Shown here: positions 1 through 8,242 of the stretch, in pieces
Layout of the letters: the number at the start of each line of letters is the position of its first letter
Numbering within the stretch: the first letter of the stretch is position 1
Source: Neobacillus sp. PS2-9
GTDB lineage: Bacteria; Bacillota; Bacilli; Bacillales; Cytobacillaceae
Assembly (NCBI RefSeq): GCF_030915525.1
Contig: NZ_CP133269.1
Span: 3,259,001 to 3,323,000, forward strand
Reading direction: 5' to 3'
Length of the DNA: 64,000 bases
Notes under the pieces: generated by a model
Database searches by the model: none
Told to the model about the DNA's origin: nothing
What the model saw: only the letters and a program-made list of their open reading frames with translations
Position numbers and translations under genes: made by a program

Positions 1-283
1 TTCCCATTATTGGAGCGACGAACTCATGCAGAAGGTTGCTTAGGGTTATTTCCTACTCTCTACCGGGCTTAACTAAGTCTTAATTTAATGGACATGTAGT
101 TGCTGCCTAGTAATCGAAAATTCCTAAACCCTAATACCTTATTACAAATACCTTTACCGATATTTTAAAAATCATCACAAAAATAAGCGTTAATTCATAA
201 AATAAGCGTTAATCCTTCTTAACCTTAATTATGATAAAATAAAAAAATGCCTAATCCCAAGGTGTTGATATCCGCCATATTTT
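1..283. other. intergenic region, no gene seen
   Basis: No convincing coding frame in this AT-rich stretch at the window edge. One local direct repeat is visible: the 14-mer AAATAAGCGTTAAT occurs twice near 180-213. It may hold the 3' region of the HExxH gene that ends at 284. Confidence 0.4.
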
Positions 284-1267
284 TTAAATTACCCCATCTA
301 CCCTTGCTCCGATTTTCTCTAATTGCATAGTATGCTCGTCATATAAGTTCCGTGCCCATTTCTGAATCAAGGATGGTGTCATCGTTTTCCATTTTTCGAG
401 TTCTTCTGCCTTGTCTTGATCAAAAGCTAGTCTAGTTAATTTTTCCATTAACACATAAGATGAATACGGATGGGGAAACCTTGGGTCATTTTTCCCCTCA
501 TAGAAGAATTTCTTTAGTAATCTAAAAGACTTTGGCTCGTAAATTAGCTCTACAAGTTTTGCCCTGTATTCTAAATCCTTAGGTTTCAAGTTAGGGAAAC
601 GTGTATAATCACTTAAATGCTGGGCCTCATGTTTTAAATAGCTAACTTGAAACTCGGTACCATCCAGATTTATTTTCTTTTTCTTCGATCGATCATTTAC
701 AAAATAAAGTCCTTCAGGCTTTGCCCAGCCACCTGCCCGTTTTTCCCCAAAGGTCGAAAAATGTATCCAACTTTGCAGTAGAAAATCCGATAAAAAATAC
801 ACGGTTATCTCTTCCGTATGGTATGGAAGTTCAACCTTAAAATCTTTCTTTTCCATCGTTTTCCATATAAAAGGACCTCTAAAAGGGCCAGTTAAACCAC
901 CTAAGAAGTGATAGCCCTTATTTTTAAATAACACCTCTAATTGACCTTCTATCTGATCAAGATCCATATCAGAAGGGTTATTGGGAATACATGTTGCAAG
1001 TGATTGTGCTAGTTGGATTTCTGCTTCTGATGTATTCTGTTTTGTTAAAACTGCAATAAAGTATTGATAGAAAGCTAGTAATACTTTCCTAATCCAAGGA
1101 TCTTTAGATTTAATCCGAAAGATTGGTTTATCTGTAAAGAATCTATATCGATACTTCAATTCTAGTGCTTGTATTTTTTTGCTCTTATTCTTTATTGAGC
1201 GAAGGTATTCATAGGCTGCTGGAACATCTCCTTGCAAACAATAAGCATAAAATTTTGATTCATCCAT
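284..1267 (-). CDS. hypothetical protein with HExxH zinc-peptidase motif
   Basis: I do not recognise this 327-residue protein by family. It carries H213-E-A-Q-H217, a HExxH zinc-binding motif, followed 16 residues later by E233 in a helix-like stretch (LEYRAKLVEL). That is the arrangement expected of a gluzincin-type metallopeptidase, where the second glutamate is the third zinc ligand. The N-terminal half is helical-looking with many Lys/Arg/Tyr and no signal peptide, so the protein is probably cytoplasmic. The ATG follows GAGGGG at good spacing. It stands alone, divergent from the GNAT gene at 1407. Peptidase activity is inference from the motif only. Confidence 0.6.
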   Translation of the reverse strand: MDESKFYAYCLQGDVPAAYEYLRSIKNKSKKIQALELKYRYRFFTDKPIFRIKSKDPWIRKVLLAFYQYFIAVLTKQNTSEAEIQLAQSLATCIPNNPSDMDLDQIEGQLEVLFKNKGYHFLGGLTGPFRGPFIWKTMEKKDFKVELPYHTEEITVYFLSDFLLQSWIHFSTFGEKRAGGWAKPEGLYFVNDRSKKKKINLDGTEFQVSYLKHEAQHLSDYTRFPNLKPKDLEYRAKLVELIYEPKSFRLLKKFFYEGKNDPRFPHPYSSYVLMEKLTRLAFDQDKAEELEKWKTMTPSLIQKWARNLYDEHTMQLEKIGARVDGVI

Positions 1268-1406
1268 CTAGTTCCCCTCGTATTCTAGAATATTGATATA
1301 GTTATTATTTGATTCATACTTGTAAAATTCCTTTTTTGCAAATAAAGGAAAATAAGGGCAACATGTCAAATGTAGTAATAAAAGAATTAGAATGTCGGAG
1401 GATAAA

Positions 1407-1889
1407 ATGATTGAATTAGTACGAGTTTTAAAGGAAGAGGAGCAATGTTTACATAGCCTAATGCAATTCTACATCTATGAATTTGCACAGTATTTGCCAA
1501 CTATTACCCTTGAAGAGAACGGGCTTTACAAGCCTTTTGATTTAACCCCATACTGGAGCCGCCATAACCTCCACCCTTTTTTCATTAAGAAAGACAATGA
1601 GCTTATTGGTTTTGCTTTAGTTGAAAGTGCTAGTGGAACTGAACCTAACACTATCCTCGAATTTTTTATCATTCGTAAATATAATGGTAAAGGGTTTGGA
1701 AAACTTGCTGTAAACAAACTTTTTACGATGTTCCCCGGTAAGTGGTACATTACACAAATCGAAAGAAATTATCCAGCCCAAGCGTTTTGGAGGAGCATAA
1801 TCTCTTCATTTACTAACGGAAATTATAGCGAAAAATATGATGAAAAACGCCGTTCGATTCAAGAATTTGAGATTAATTTTGACAAATAA
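1407..1889 (+). CDS. GNAT family N-acetyltransferase
   Basis: A 160-residue acetyltransferase of the GNAT fold, which moves an acetyl group from acetyl-CoA to an amine; the substrate is unknown. The signature motif A is the stretch ILEFFIIRKYNGKGFGKLAV, where R-x-x-G-x-G/A binds the CoA pyrophosphate, and it is followed by a helix. An upstream ATG at 1392 lies in frame, but GGAGG at 1397-1401 sits 5 bases before the ATG at 1407, so I choose 1407. The gene is convergent with the gene ending at 1929 and shares its terminator. Confidence 0.8.
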   Translation: MIELVRVLKEEEQCLHSLMQFYIYEFAQYLPTITLEENGLYKPFDLTPYWSRHNLHPFFIKKDNELIGFALVESASGTEPNTILEFFIIRKYNGKGFGKLAVNKLFTMFPGKWYITQIERNYPAQAFWRSIISSFTNGNYSEKYDEKRRSIQEFEINFDK

Positions 1890-1930
1890 AACAGTGGAGA
1901 CTGTACCAAAAAGGCAGCCTCCACTGTTTT
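1888..1930. terminator. bidirectional intrinsic terminator
   Basis: A perfect 12-bp stem (AAAACAGTGGAG with CTCCACTGTTTT) encloses a 19-base loop and is flanked by A and T runs on both sides. It sits between the convergent genes ending at 1889 and 1929 and overlaps both stop codons. Confidence 0.85.
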
Positions 1931-2381
1931 ATTCTATCGCCTGTAAATCCTTTACTAACATCTCTTTTGAATTCTCATCTACAATTTGTTGTACATATTC
2001 TAATGCAGTTGAATACGCCTTTTGAGAAGCGTCCGTCTGACCTAATAAAGCGTATGCCCTACATAAGGCTTCATACGCATATCCAATATAAAATGGTTCA
2101 ATATTATGTTCTAAACTTACCTCTAGGCACTGTTTACCAAAGTAAACCGCTCTTTCACCTAATCTAGCAGTGGAATAAACTCTAGATAATTGCCAATATC
2201 CAATTGATAGATTTTTTGCCGTATGATCTGGAACTTGAGTCCAATGCCAAAAAGAAGTATGAGCAAGATGAATCATCTTTTCTTCCTCTTCCTTTGTTCT
2301 TTCAGCCAAATCGAGCAGGTCCCACACCATATTAAAACAATTCACCGCTAATTGCTTATGAGATAACGCTGTTGTTGTCAT
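1929..2381 (-). CDS. TPR-like helical hypothetical protein
   Basis: A 150-residue, all-helical protein. The spacing of small and aromatic residues (GYWQLSRVYSTARLGERAVYFGKQCLEV, then GYAYEALCRAYALLGQTDASQKAYSTALEYV in shorter pieces) matches two to three tetratricopeptide repeats, a protein-interaction fold. There is no catalytic motif. Its ATG overlaps the TGA of the acetyltransferase gene at 2378 by 4 bases, so the two are translationally coupled and probably co-expressed. The partner is unknown. Confidence 0.65.
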   Translation of the reverse strand: MTTTALSHKQLAVNCFNMVWDLLDLAERTKEEEEKMIHLAHTSFWHWTQVPDHTAKNLSIGYWQLSRVYSTARLGERAVYFGKQCLEVSLEHNIEPFYIGYAYEALCRAYALLGQTDASQKAYSTALEYVQQIVDENSKEMLVKDLQAIE

Positions 2382-2842
2382 GCTTCTTTCACCTTTCTTT
2401 TTTCAAAATTACTAATATATAATCCTGGTACTACCTCAATGTCACTTACGAATGTAAATCCATTTTTCAGATATAAATTCTTGGCTGGGGGATTATCTTT
2501 ACCCGTTGATACTAGATAAACGGACATTTGCGAATTCCTGCTCTCTACTTCCCTCAACAATTTCTGTGCAATTCCTTTTCGAAAATGGTCAGGATTTACA
2601 ACCATTCGGCAGATCTTCATTTCGTCCCCATCCACCGTATAGGAAATCGCTCCTGCGAGTGTTTTCTCTTCAAAATAACAGAGGAAGGTTTCCCCGCATT
2701 CTATTAATTCTTCCAAAGACTCTTTTAGTGGAGGGATTTCAAAAAAATTTATTAACTTCGCCTCTACCTGGTAGGAAGCCCGTTGAAGCTCTAACAACTG
2801 ACACGCTAAATGTCTATCATGTAAATCAATCTCTTTAATCAT
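2378..2842 (-). CDS. GNAT family N-acetyltransferase
   Basis: A 154-residue GNAT-fold acetyltransferase. Motif A is visible as RMVVNPDHFRKGIAQKLL, with the R/K-G-I-A loop for acetyl-CoA, followed by the NLYLKNGFTFV motif B near the C terminus that is typical of the family. It is the first gene of a two-gene unit with the TPR-like gene (4-base overlap). The substrate cannot be told from sequence. Confidence 0.82.
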   Translation of the reverse strand: MIKEIDLHDRHLACQLLELQRASYQVEAKLINFFEIPPLKESLEELIECGETFLCYFEEKTLAGAISYTVDGDEMKICRMVVNPDHFRKGIAQKLLREVESRNSQMSVYLVSTGKDNPPAKNLYLKNGFTFVSDIEVVPGLYISNFEKRKVKEA

Positions 2843-2940
2843 TCATTTCTTACCTCGTCTATATTAATTAACTTCTATCACAAAATTTTCTCTCCCCCAT
2901 TTATTCGCTTTGTATTTCCAGCTATCCTTCTTTTGTGAAA

Positions 2941-2969
2941 ATAAAATATCCCCCACTAAGTGAGGGATA
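2941..2969 (-). terminator. intrinsic terminator of the VWA-like gene
   Basis: On the minus strand, TATCCCTCAC and GTGGGGGATA form a stem with one G-T mismatch and a short loop, followed by TTTTAT. It begins 6 bases after the stop at 2976. Confidence 0.7.
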
Positions 2970-2975
2970 GGAATC

Positions 2976-3386
2976 TTATGCCACTTTAATTGCTTTTCCA
3001 AATGGTACTCTCGGTAAGAATTGCCCAGGTACAAGCCAAAATAGTTCAAAATCCACTGTTTCCATGTCCTCTGAAAAAAAGCCTGTTACATCCGTAATAT
3101 AAAACAGTGTGTCTATCTTTTCTTCTTTTGCCCACTCAAGCACTAATGTATAGGAAGATTTCCCATGTGTATAAAAAGTAAGGGTTTCGCTTTTTACTGG
3201 GGAAATATCTCGGATCTTAAAATCTGCTTGAACCAAGAGCGTGTCTGGCTTAACGGTTTCAAACAGCTTTACTATGTTATTAATAAGGATAACAGGTGCT
3301 TCATTAGTGGATGTGTCTACTGCTAAAGCCACTTTTTTGTCCAGTCGTTGCTGTATCATAGAAAGAATCGTTTTGTGCCATTTCAA
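2976..3386 (-). CDS. stand-alone VWA-like (DUF2201 C-terminal type) protein
   Basis: A 136-residue protein resembling only the C-terminal VWA-like half of the DUF2201 putative metallopeptidase family. The MIDAS-type site appears as AVDTSTNE, replacing the usual DTSGS, and the end (VPFGKAIKV) matches the usual PPFG-x-IKL tail. Family members are normally about 400 residues, so this is a truncated or reduced form. The start is a TTG after AAGGGG; a stop codon lies in frame three codons upstream. Metal binding is doubtful because the first glycine and a serine of the DxSxS motif are changed. It could be a decayed fragment. Confidence 0.55.
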   Translation of the reverse strand: MKWHKTILSMIQQRLDKKVALAVDTSTNEAPVILINNIVKLFETVKPDTLLVQADFKIRDISPVKSETLTFYTHGKSSYTLVLEWAKEEKIDTLFYITDVTGFFSEDMETVDFELFWLVPGQFLPRVPFGKAIKVA

Positions 3387-3503
3387 ACTCCATCATCCCC
3401 TTTGTTTGAATGAGTGAACTATCTTATTTTGGTTTATAGGGAAATGGTTTATGATTGGATAATAGCGGGAAAATATCGGCTCGTTTTTATGGACAAACTA
3501 TTC

Positions 3504-4181
3504 TCAGATACAATAAGGAACGGTAAGCGAGTAAATAATTGGAGGAATTTCCTCCAATCCTTGAATAGTAAAATCTGAATCAGCATGGTTCCATTGTGCA
3601 TCTTTTTTCCAAATTCCTAACATTCCAATTGCCCGGGCTGCTCGTATATCGTTATCAGGATGATCACCTACGTATATGCTTTCATTCGGCTGAACTCCAA
3701 GTGAATCCAAGGCTCTCTTGAATATTTCAGGATTCGGTTTTTTTATTCCTTCCCATTCTGATACGAGGATCGTCTGAAAGTATGTTTCAATCCCTAAAGC
3801 CTTAATATTATCCATTTGGAACTTTCCTAATCCATTTGTAATTAATCCTAAAGAAATTGACCGACTCTTTAATTCCTCCAACATTTCTGTAACATATGGA
3901 AAGGAGACACAATGGTACTTAAAGTGCTTAACATAATCTTTTAGTAAGTCATCGTAGCTTATTTCTTTTATCTTAAATTCATCAATCAATTTTTGGAAAA
4001 CTTTATCCTTCCAAACATACCCACGGCATTCTAATTCAGTAAACCTGGATATGTACTCTTCCTTTTGAATATGTCCAAGCCAATTGTTTAGTCTTTCATA
4101 TTGATTCAAGAGAAAATTATGTACAGTAGCATCGCGATTTAGCAAAGTGCCATCTAGATCAAATATTGCAGCTTTTATCAT
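3504..4181 (-). CDS. HAD-superfamily hydrolase (phosphatase, IA type)
   Basis: A 225-residue haloacid dehalogenase-type hydrolase. All four motifs are visible: motif I FDLDGTL with the nucleophile Asp at the N terminus, motif II ITNGLG, motif III Lys in GIKKPNPEIF, and motif IV VGDHPDNDI. The cap inserted after motif I marks it as subclass IA, like phosphoglycolate or nucleotide phosphatases (YjjG/YfnB type). The ATG at 4181 follows AGGAGGAGG; a GTG one codon earlier is possible. It starts 23 bases after the acetyltransferase gene's stop and is probably cotranscribed with it. Confidence 0.85.
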   Translation of the reverse strand: MIKAAIFDLDGTLLNRDATVHNFLLNQYERLNNWLGHIQKEEYISRFTELECRGYVWKDKVFQKLIDEFKIKEISYDDLLKDYVKHFKYHCVSFPYVTEMLEELKSRSISLGLITNGLGKFQMDNIKALGIETYFQTILVSEWEGIKKPNPEIFKRALDSLGVQPNESIYVGDHPDNDIRAARAIGMLGIWKKDAQWNHADSDFTIQGLEEIPPIIYSLTVPYCI

Positions 4182-4204
4182 CACGAAGCCTCCTCCTCTT
4201 TTTC

Positions 4205-4765
4205 TTAGCAATCAATTTCTTTTATTATTTTTGCGGGATTTCCACCAACGACAACGTTATCGGGTACATCTTTTGTAACCACTGCCCCGGATGCAATGAC
4301 GACATTATTTCCTATTGTTACTCCTGGATTAATGACCACTCTTCCTCCTATCCATACATTGTCCCCTATTGTGACTGGCTTGCCGAATTCTTTACCAGAA
4401 ATTCTTTCAAAAGGATTGATTGGATGTGTAGCCGTATATATATGTACGCCTGGTGCAATAAAACAATTATCACCGATGCGTATCTCACAAACATCTAAAA
4501 ATACGCAATCAAAGTTTGCATAAAAATTCTCACCCACATGAAGATTGTAGCCATAGTCACACCGTAAAGTAGGTTCAATATATATAATGTCCCCTGTTGT
4601 TCCAAATAGTTCTTTAAGTAATTCGGTTCGTTTTTCAACCTCTGTTTCTAATGTTTGATTAAATAAGCGAGTTAATCTTCGTGCATTCTCTCTGCCGTTC
4701 ACTAGTTCAGGGTCTGCTGGATTATACATTTCTCCGTTTAGCATTTTTTCCTTTTCGGTTATCAT
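4205..4765 (-). CDS. maa: maltose/galactoside-type O-acetyltransferase
   Basis: A 186-residue left-handed beta-helix acetyltransferase of the LacA/Maa group, which acetylates the 6-OH of sugars with acetyl-CoA, perhaps as detoxification. The N terminus ([21 protein letters not shown]) is the Mac domain typical of Maa, followed by hexapeptide repeats with the catalytic His in [11 protein letters not shown], then [20 protein letters not shown]. The ATG at 4765 follows GGAG at 8 bases; an in-frame ATG at 4807 adds an unlikely extension. It heads a two-gene unit with the HAD gene. Confidence 0.85.
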   Translation of the reverse strand: MITEKEKMLNGEMYNPADPELVNGRENARRLTRLFNQTLETEVEKRTELLKELFGTTGDIIYIEPTLRCDYGYNLHVGENFYANFDCVFLDVCEIRIGDNCFIAPGVHIYTATHPINPFERISGKEFGKPVTIGDNVWIGGRVVINPGVTIGNNVVIASGAVVTKDVPDNVVVGGNPAKIIKEIDC

Positions 4766-4914
4766 TAGTAAACTCCATTCATTTGTTTTTTTTGATAACT
4801 TAATCATATCAAATAATTATTAACAATTTTATCTAGATAAAAGATATTGATTTTTCAGAAAACAATATTTACCATTAACATATACGGGTTGTTATAGACG
4901 GGGAGGAAAATCAT

Positions 4915-6573
4915 TTGAAATTTGACGTCATTGTGGTTGGAGCCGGCCTTGCAGGTTTAGTTACTACTGCCGAACTGGCTGATGCAGGAAAGAAGGTACT
5001 GCTTTTAGATCAAGAACCTGAAGCGTCTCTCGGAGGACAGGCTTGGTGGTCTTTTGGAGGGTTATTTCTTGTGGATTCACCCGAACAAAGACGAATGGGA
5101 ATAAAAGATTCCCGTGACTTGGCCTGGCAAGACTGGCTAGGATCCGCAGGTTTCGATCGAGAAGAGGATGAAGATTATTGGGGGAAAAAATGGGCAGAAG
5201 CTTATGTGAATTTCGCTGCTGGCGAAAAACGTGAGTGGTTGACTGGGATGGGTATTCGTTTTTTCCCTGTGGTCGGCTGGGCAGAACGTGGAGGCTATAC
5301 AGCGGAAGGACATGGTAATTCTGTACCAAGGTTTCATATTGTCTGGGGTACTGGTCCTGGTCTTGTTAAACCATTTGAGGAGCGAGTCAGAAAAGCAATG
5401 GAGAATGGGCTTGTCGATTATCGCGCTCGTCATCGTGTGAATGAATTATTAAAGGAAAATGGAGCGGTTTCCGGGGTCCGTGGTGACGTCCTTGAGCTAA
5501 GTAATGCTGCCCGAGGGGAAGCAAGTTCCCGTGAAGTCATTGGTGATTTTGAATTTCTTAGTTCAGCGGTAGTAGTTACTAGCGGTGGGATTGGCGGCAA
5601 TCATGAATTGATTAAGAAAAATTGGCCTGCACGGCTTGGAGCAGTACCAAAGAATATGATTTCAGGTGTACCAGAACACGTTGACGGAAGGATGCTTGGT
5701 ATTACAGAGAAAGCTGGTGGACGCATCGTCAATCGCGACAGAATGTGGCACTATACCGAAGGCATAAAAAACTGGGCCCCCGTCTGGCCTATGCATGGAA
5801 TCCGAATCCTTCCTGGTCCTTCCTCACTTTGGCTAGATGCGAACGGAAATCGATTCCCTGCACCGAATTTTCCGGGTTTTGATACATTAGGAACTCTTGA
5901 AGCGATTATGAAGACAGGCTACGATTATTCTTGGTTTATTTTAACTCAGAAAATTATTGAAAAAGAGTTTGCTTTATCTGGCTCCGAGCAAAATCCAGAT
6001 TTAACAGGAAAGAGTATAAAGAAAGTGCTGGCTCGTGTACTTCCAGGTCCAACTGCGCCTGTAAAAGCTTTCATGGATAAGGGCGAGGACTTTGTCATTG
6101 CTAATACCCTTCCTGAACTTGTGGAAGGAATGAATAAGCTTACTGGTGATCCATTACTTAAGCTTGATCACATCGAGAGGCAAATTTTAGCGAGAGATCG
6201 TGAAATAGAAAATAAATTTACGAAGGATCTTCAAATTACTGCTATGCGGGGTGCCAGGAATTACCTAGGGGATAAATTGATCAGGGTTGCTCCCCCACAT
6301 AAAATTCTTGACCCAAAAATGGGACCTTTGATTGCTGTGCGGTTAAACATTGTGAGTCGTAAAACGTTGGGCGGTCTTCAAACGGATTTGTCTGGTCGAG
6401 TCCTGGATTCCTCTGGTCATCCTGTGCCAGGTCTGTATGCAGCAGGCGAGGTTTCTGGGTTTGGTGGCGGGGGAATTCATGGCTACCGATCTTTAGAAGG
6501 AACGTTTGTCGGAGGCTGTCTGTTTACAGGAAGGCAAGCAGGTCGAGCACTGGCTAAAGACTTGGGTTACTAG
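4915..6573 (+). CDS. FAD-binding dehydrogenase (fumarate reductase/KSTD-like flavoprotein)
   Basis: A 552-residue flavoprotein. The N terminus has a Rossmann dinucleotide site GAGLAGL (residues about 9-15) and an acidic beta-2 end, and the C terminus has the second FAD contact in PGLYAAGEVSGFGGGGIHGYRSLEGTFVGG (in pieces), typical of the FAD_binding_2 family that includes fumarate reductase and 3-ketosteroid dehydrogenase. The specific substrate is unknown. It starts with TTG after GGGGAGG at 8 bases. Single-gene unit, divergent from the gene at 4765, ending in a clear terminator. Confidence 0.8.
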   Translation: MKFDVIVVGAGLAGLVTTAELADAGKKVLLLDQEPEASLGGQAWWSFGGLFLVDSPEQRRMGIKDSRDLAWQDWLGSAGFDREEDEDYWGKKWAEAYVNFAAGEKREWLTGMGIRFFPVVGWAERGGYTAEGHGNSVPRFHIVWGTGPGLVKPFEERVRKAMENGLVDYRARHRVNELLKENGAVSGVRGDVLELSNAARGEASSREVIGDFEFLSSAVVVTSGGIGGNHELIKKNWPARLGAVPKNMISGVPEHVDGRMLGITEKAGGRIVNRDRMWHYTEGIKNWAPVWPMHGIRILPGPSSLWLDANGNRFPAPNFPGFDTLGTLEAIMKTGYDYSWFILTQKIIEKEFALSGSEQNPDLTGKSIKKVLARVLPGPTAPVKAFMDKGEDFVIANTLPELVEGMNKLTGDPLLKLDHIERQILARDREIENKFTKDLQITAMRGARNYLGDKLIRVAPPHKILDPKMGPLIAVRLNIVSRKTLGGLQTDLSGRVLDSSGHPVPGLYAAGEVSGFGGGGIHGYRSLEGTFVGGCLFTGRQAGRALAKDLGY

Positions 6574-6577
6574 GGGG

Positions 6578-6619
6578 AAAAAAGCAGTGAAACCTAGTTT
6601 GGTTATCACTGCTTTTTTA
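6578..6619 (+). terminator. intrinsic terminator of the flavoprotein gene
   Basis: The stem AAAAAGCAGTGA pairs with TCACTGCTTTTTT across a 15-base loop, with a T run, directly after the stop at 6573. Confidence 0.85.
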
Positions 6620-6659
6620 GTTAAAACCCTTCTAGGAACCCGTCCAACTGTTTTAGCTT

Positions 6660-6843
6660 CATAGAACCCTCCTATGAGACCTTTCTTTCATCTTTTCACG
6701 CTCCACGGTCTCATTGAACCTTCTTATGAAACCTTTCTTTCTTTTTTTCACACTAAACGGTCTCATTGAACCTTCCTATGAGACCTTTCTTTCTTTTTTC
6801 ACACTAAACGGTCTCATTGAACCCTCCTACGAGACCTTTCTTT
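6660..6843. repeat. 52-bp hairpin tandem repeat array, left part
   Basis: Three full units plus two partial ones, starting at 6680, 6732, 6784 and 6835 (one unit is 51 bp). Each unit has the inverted pair GGTCTCATAG / CTATGAGACC around a 7-base loop, then CCTTTCTTT and TTTTCAC. The right end, CCTTTCTTT at 6835-6843, is the target duplication of the IS256-type element. The array continues at 8243. No coding frame is conserved between units. Confidence 0.9.
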
Positions 6844-6906
6844 AGTCAAGCCCATTATTATGTGTAAATTCATTCCTCATGAAAAGCAATGTTAAGCAGA
6901 TGATTT

Positions 6907-6954
6907 ATTTTTGGTGTACTGGAAGGGGGTACCCCCTTCCAGTACACCAAAAAT
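6907..6954. repeat. 48-bp perfect palindrome inside the IS256-type element
   Basis: Twenty-four-base arms pair without a mismatch or loop around the centre at 6930/6931 (GGGGGT|ACCCCC, with outer TTTTTGGTGTACT). It lies 16-63 bases downstream of the transposase stop on the minus strand, where it can act as a transcription terminator. The zero-length loop is unusual for a terminator. Confidence 0.9.
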
Positions 6955-6969
6955 TCGCGCTTCGGGTCG

Positions 6970-8145
6970 CTATTTTTTCTCTTCTTTGTCCTGAATTATT
7001 CTTCTTCCTACTTCCTCGGCATAGTCCATTAAGACCGCTCCAATTAATCTGAAAGCTGACTGTGTATTAGGAAATATTCTAATTACCCTCTCTCTTCTCC
7101 GGACTTCCTCATTGATTCTTTCTAACGAGTTTGTACTTCGAATATGCTTATGATATTTCGGTTTCTCATTCAAGTATTGAATGGCATCTTCGAAGCCTTC
7201 CTCTAATATTTCTATGGCCTTGTCTAATTTTGAATTGCCACTAAATTGCTCAATGAACTCTTTCTTATATTTTCTGGCTTCCTCTACGGTCGCTACTTCA
7301 AATATTCTCTTTAACCCGATTTTGACTTCATCCATACCCTTTTTAGGCATATGGGTTATGATATTCTTTTTGAAGTGTACCGTACATCTTTGCCAGGCAG
7401 ATCCTACAAACTCCGTTCCGATGGCAGCTTTTAACCCTTTGTGTGCATCAGAAATGATTAGCTTAGGTGATTGTAGACCTCTAGACTGTAAGTATTGGAA
7501 GAAACGCTGCCAAGCTTCAGTACTCTCTTTATGATCTACTCTCAAACCAAGAATTTCACGCCTATTGTTCTCGTCAACAGCCGTTGCGATATAAACAGCT
7601 TTAGATACGACACGGTTATGTTCTCTTACTTTGATATACATGGCATCTGCAAAGATATATGGGTAGTACATTGTGTTCAGGGGCCGACTTGCCCATTGAT
7701 TCACTACAGGATCTAGCTTTTCTGTAAGAGTGGATACAAATGATTTAGAGACCTTATTCCCACAGAGTTGTTCCACAATATTGGAAACCTTTCTTGTGGA
7801 AACCCCATTCACCACCATTTCAAGCATAGCTAATACAAATGATTGGTCACACCGGGCATATTGTTCAAACACTGTAGTTGAAAACTCTCCACTACGAGTA
7901 CGAGGTACTCTAAGCGTAATTTTTCCAATGCTAAATAATAAATCACGATCATAATATCCATTGCGGTAGTCACGACGTAAGCTTGAACGTTCGTAAGAAC
8001 CGGCTTGTAAGAACTCATCGCGTTCTTTTTCCATAACAGAGTTTAATACAAGGACAATAGAAGCTTTGATGACAGCGTCTATATCAGAGTTCATAACAGA
8101 ATCTTTTAAATCATCAATATTTAGGTTAAACTGTATTTGAGTCAT
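6970..8145 (-). CDS. IS256-family transposase
   Basis: A 391-residue Mutator-type (Transposase_mut) DDE transposase that cuts and pastes the surrounding element. The catalytic residues are visible: Asp in IFADAMYIKVR, Asp in LIISDAHKGLKAAIG, and Glu in RSTNSLERINEEVRRR. The C-x2-H of WQRCTVHFKKN is also family-typical. The ATG at 8145 follows GGAGG at 8 bases; the in-frame GTG at 8160 contains that ribosome site, so it is rejected. The gene is intact and full length, which suggests recent insertion. Confidence 0.92.
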   Translation of the reverse strand: MTQIQFNLNIDDLKDSVMNSDIDAVIKASIVLVLNSVMEKERDEFLQAGSYERSSLRRDYRNGYYDRDLLFSIGKITLRVPRTRSGEFSTTVFEQYARCDQSFVLAMLEMVVNGVSTRKVSNIVEQLCGNKVSKSFVSTLTEKLDPVVNQWASRPLNTMYYPYIFADAMYIKVREHNRVVSKAVYIATAVDENNRREILGLRVDHKESTEAWQRFFQYLQSRGLQSPKLIISDAHKGLKAAIGTEFVGSAWQRCTVHFKKNIITHMPKKGMDEVKIGLKRIFEVATVEEARKYKKEFIEQFSGNSKLDKAIEILEEGFEDAIQYLNEKPKYHKHIRSTNSLERINEEVRRRERVIRIFPNTQSAFRLIGAVLMDYAEEVGRRIIQDKEEKK

Positions 8146-8242
8146 AATTAATTCCTCCACATTGTTTTCGTCGCTGATAACATTGTAGCCATGAGGAATT
8201 AATTTGACTCATTTTCTTTTTACACAATTATATGGACTTAAT

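Larger units (their letters stand above)
6844..8242 (-). mobile_element. complete IS256-family insertion sequence
   Basis: A 1,399-bp element inside the 52-bp repeat array. The 9-bp sequence CCTTTCTTT flanks it on both sides (6835-6843 and 8243-8251); removing one copy plus the element restores an exact 52-bp repeat unit, which fixes the boundaries well. The ends are imperfect inverted repeats of about 24 bp (left contains AAGCCCAT then GTGTAAA; right reversed contains AAGTCCAT then GTGTAAA). It encodes one intact transposase. An 8-bp duplication is also possible, shifting each edge by one base. Confidence 0.9.

Noticed and set aside
2864..3049. 61-residue frame overlapping the end of the VWA-like gene
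   Set aside because: It contains the terminator hairpin of that gene and lacks a ribosome site.
4166..4498. 110-residue plus-strand frame opposite the acetyltransferase gene
   Set aside because: Antisense shadow of a well-supported hexapeptide-repeat enzyme.
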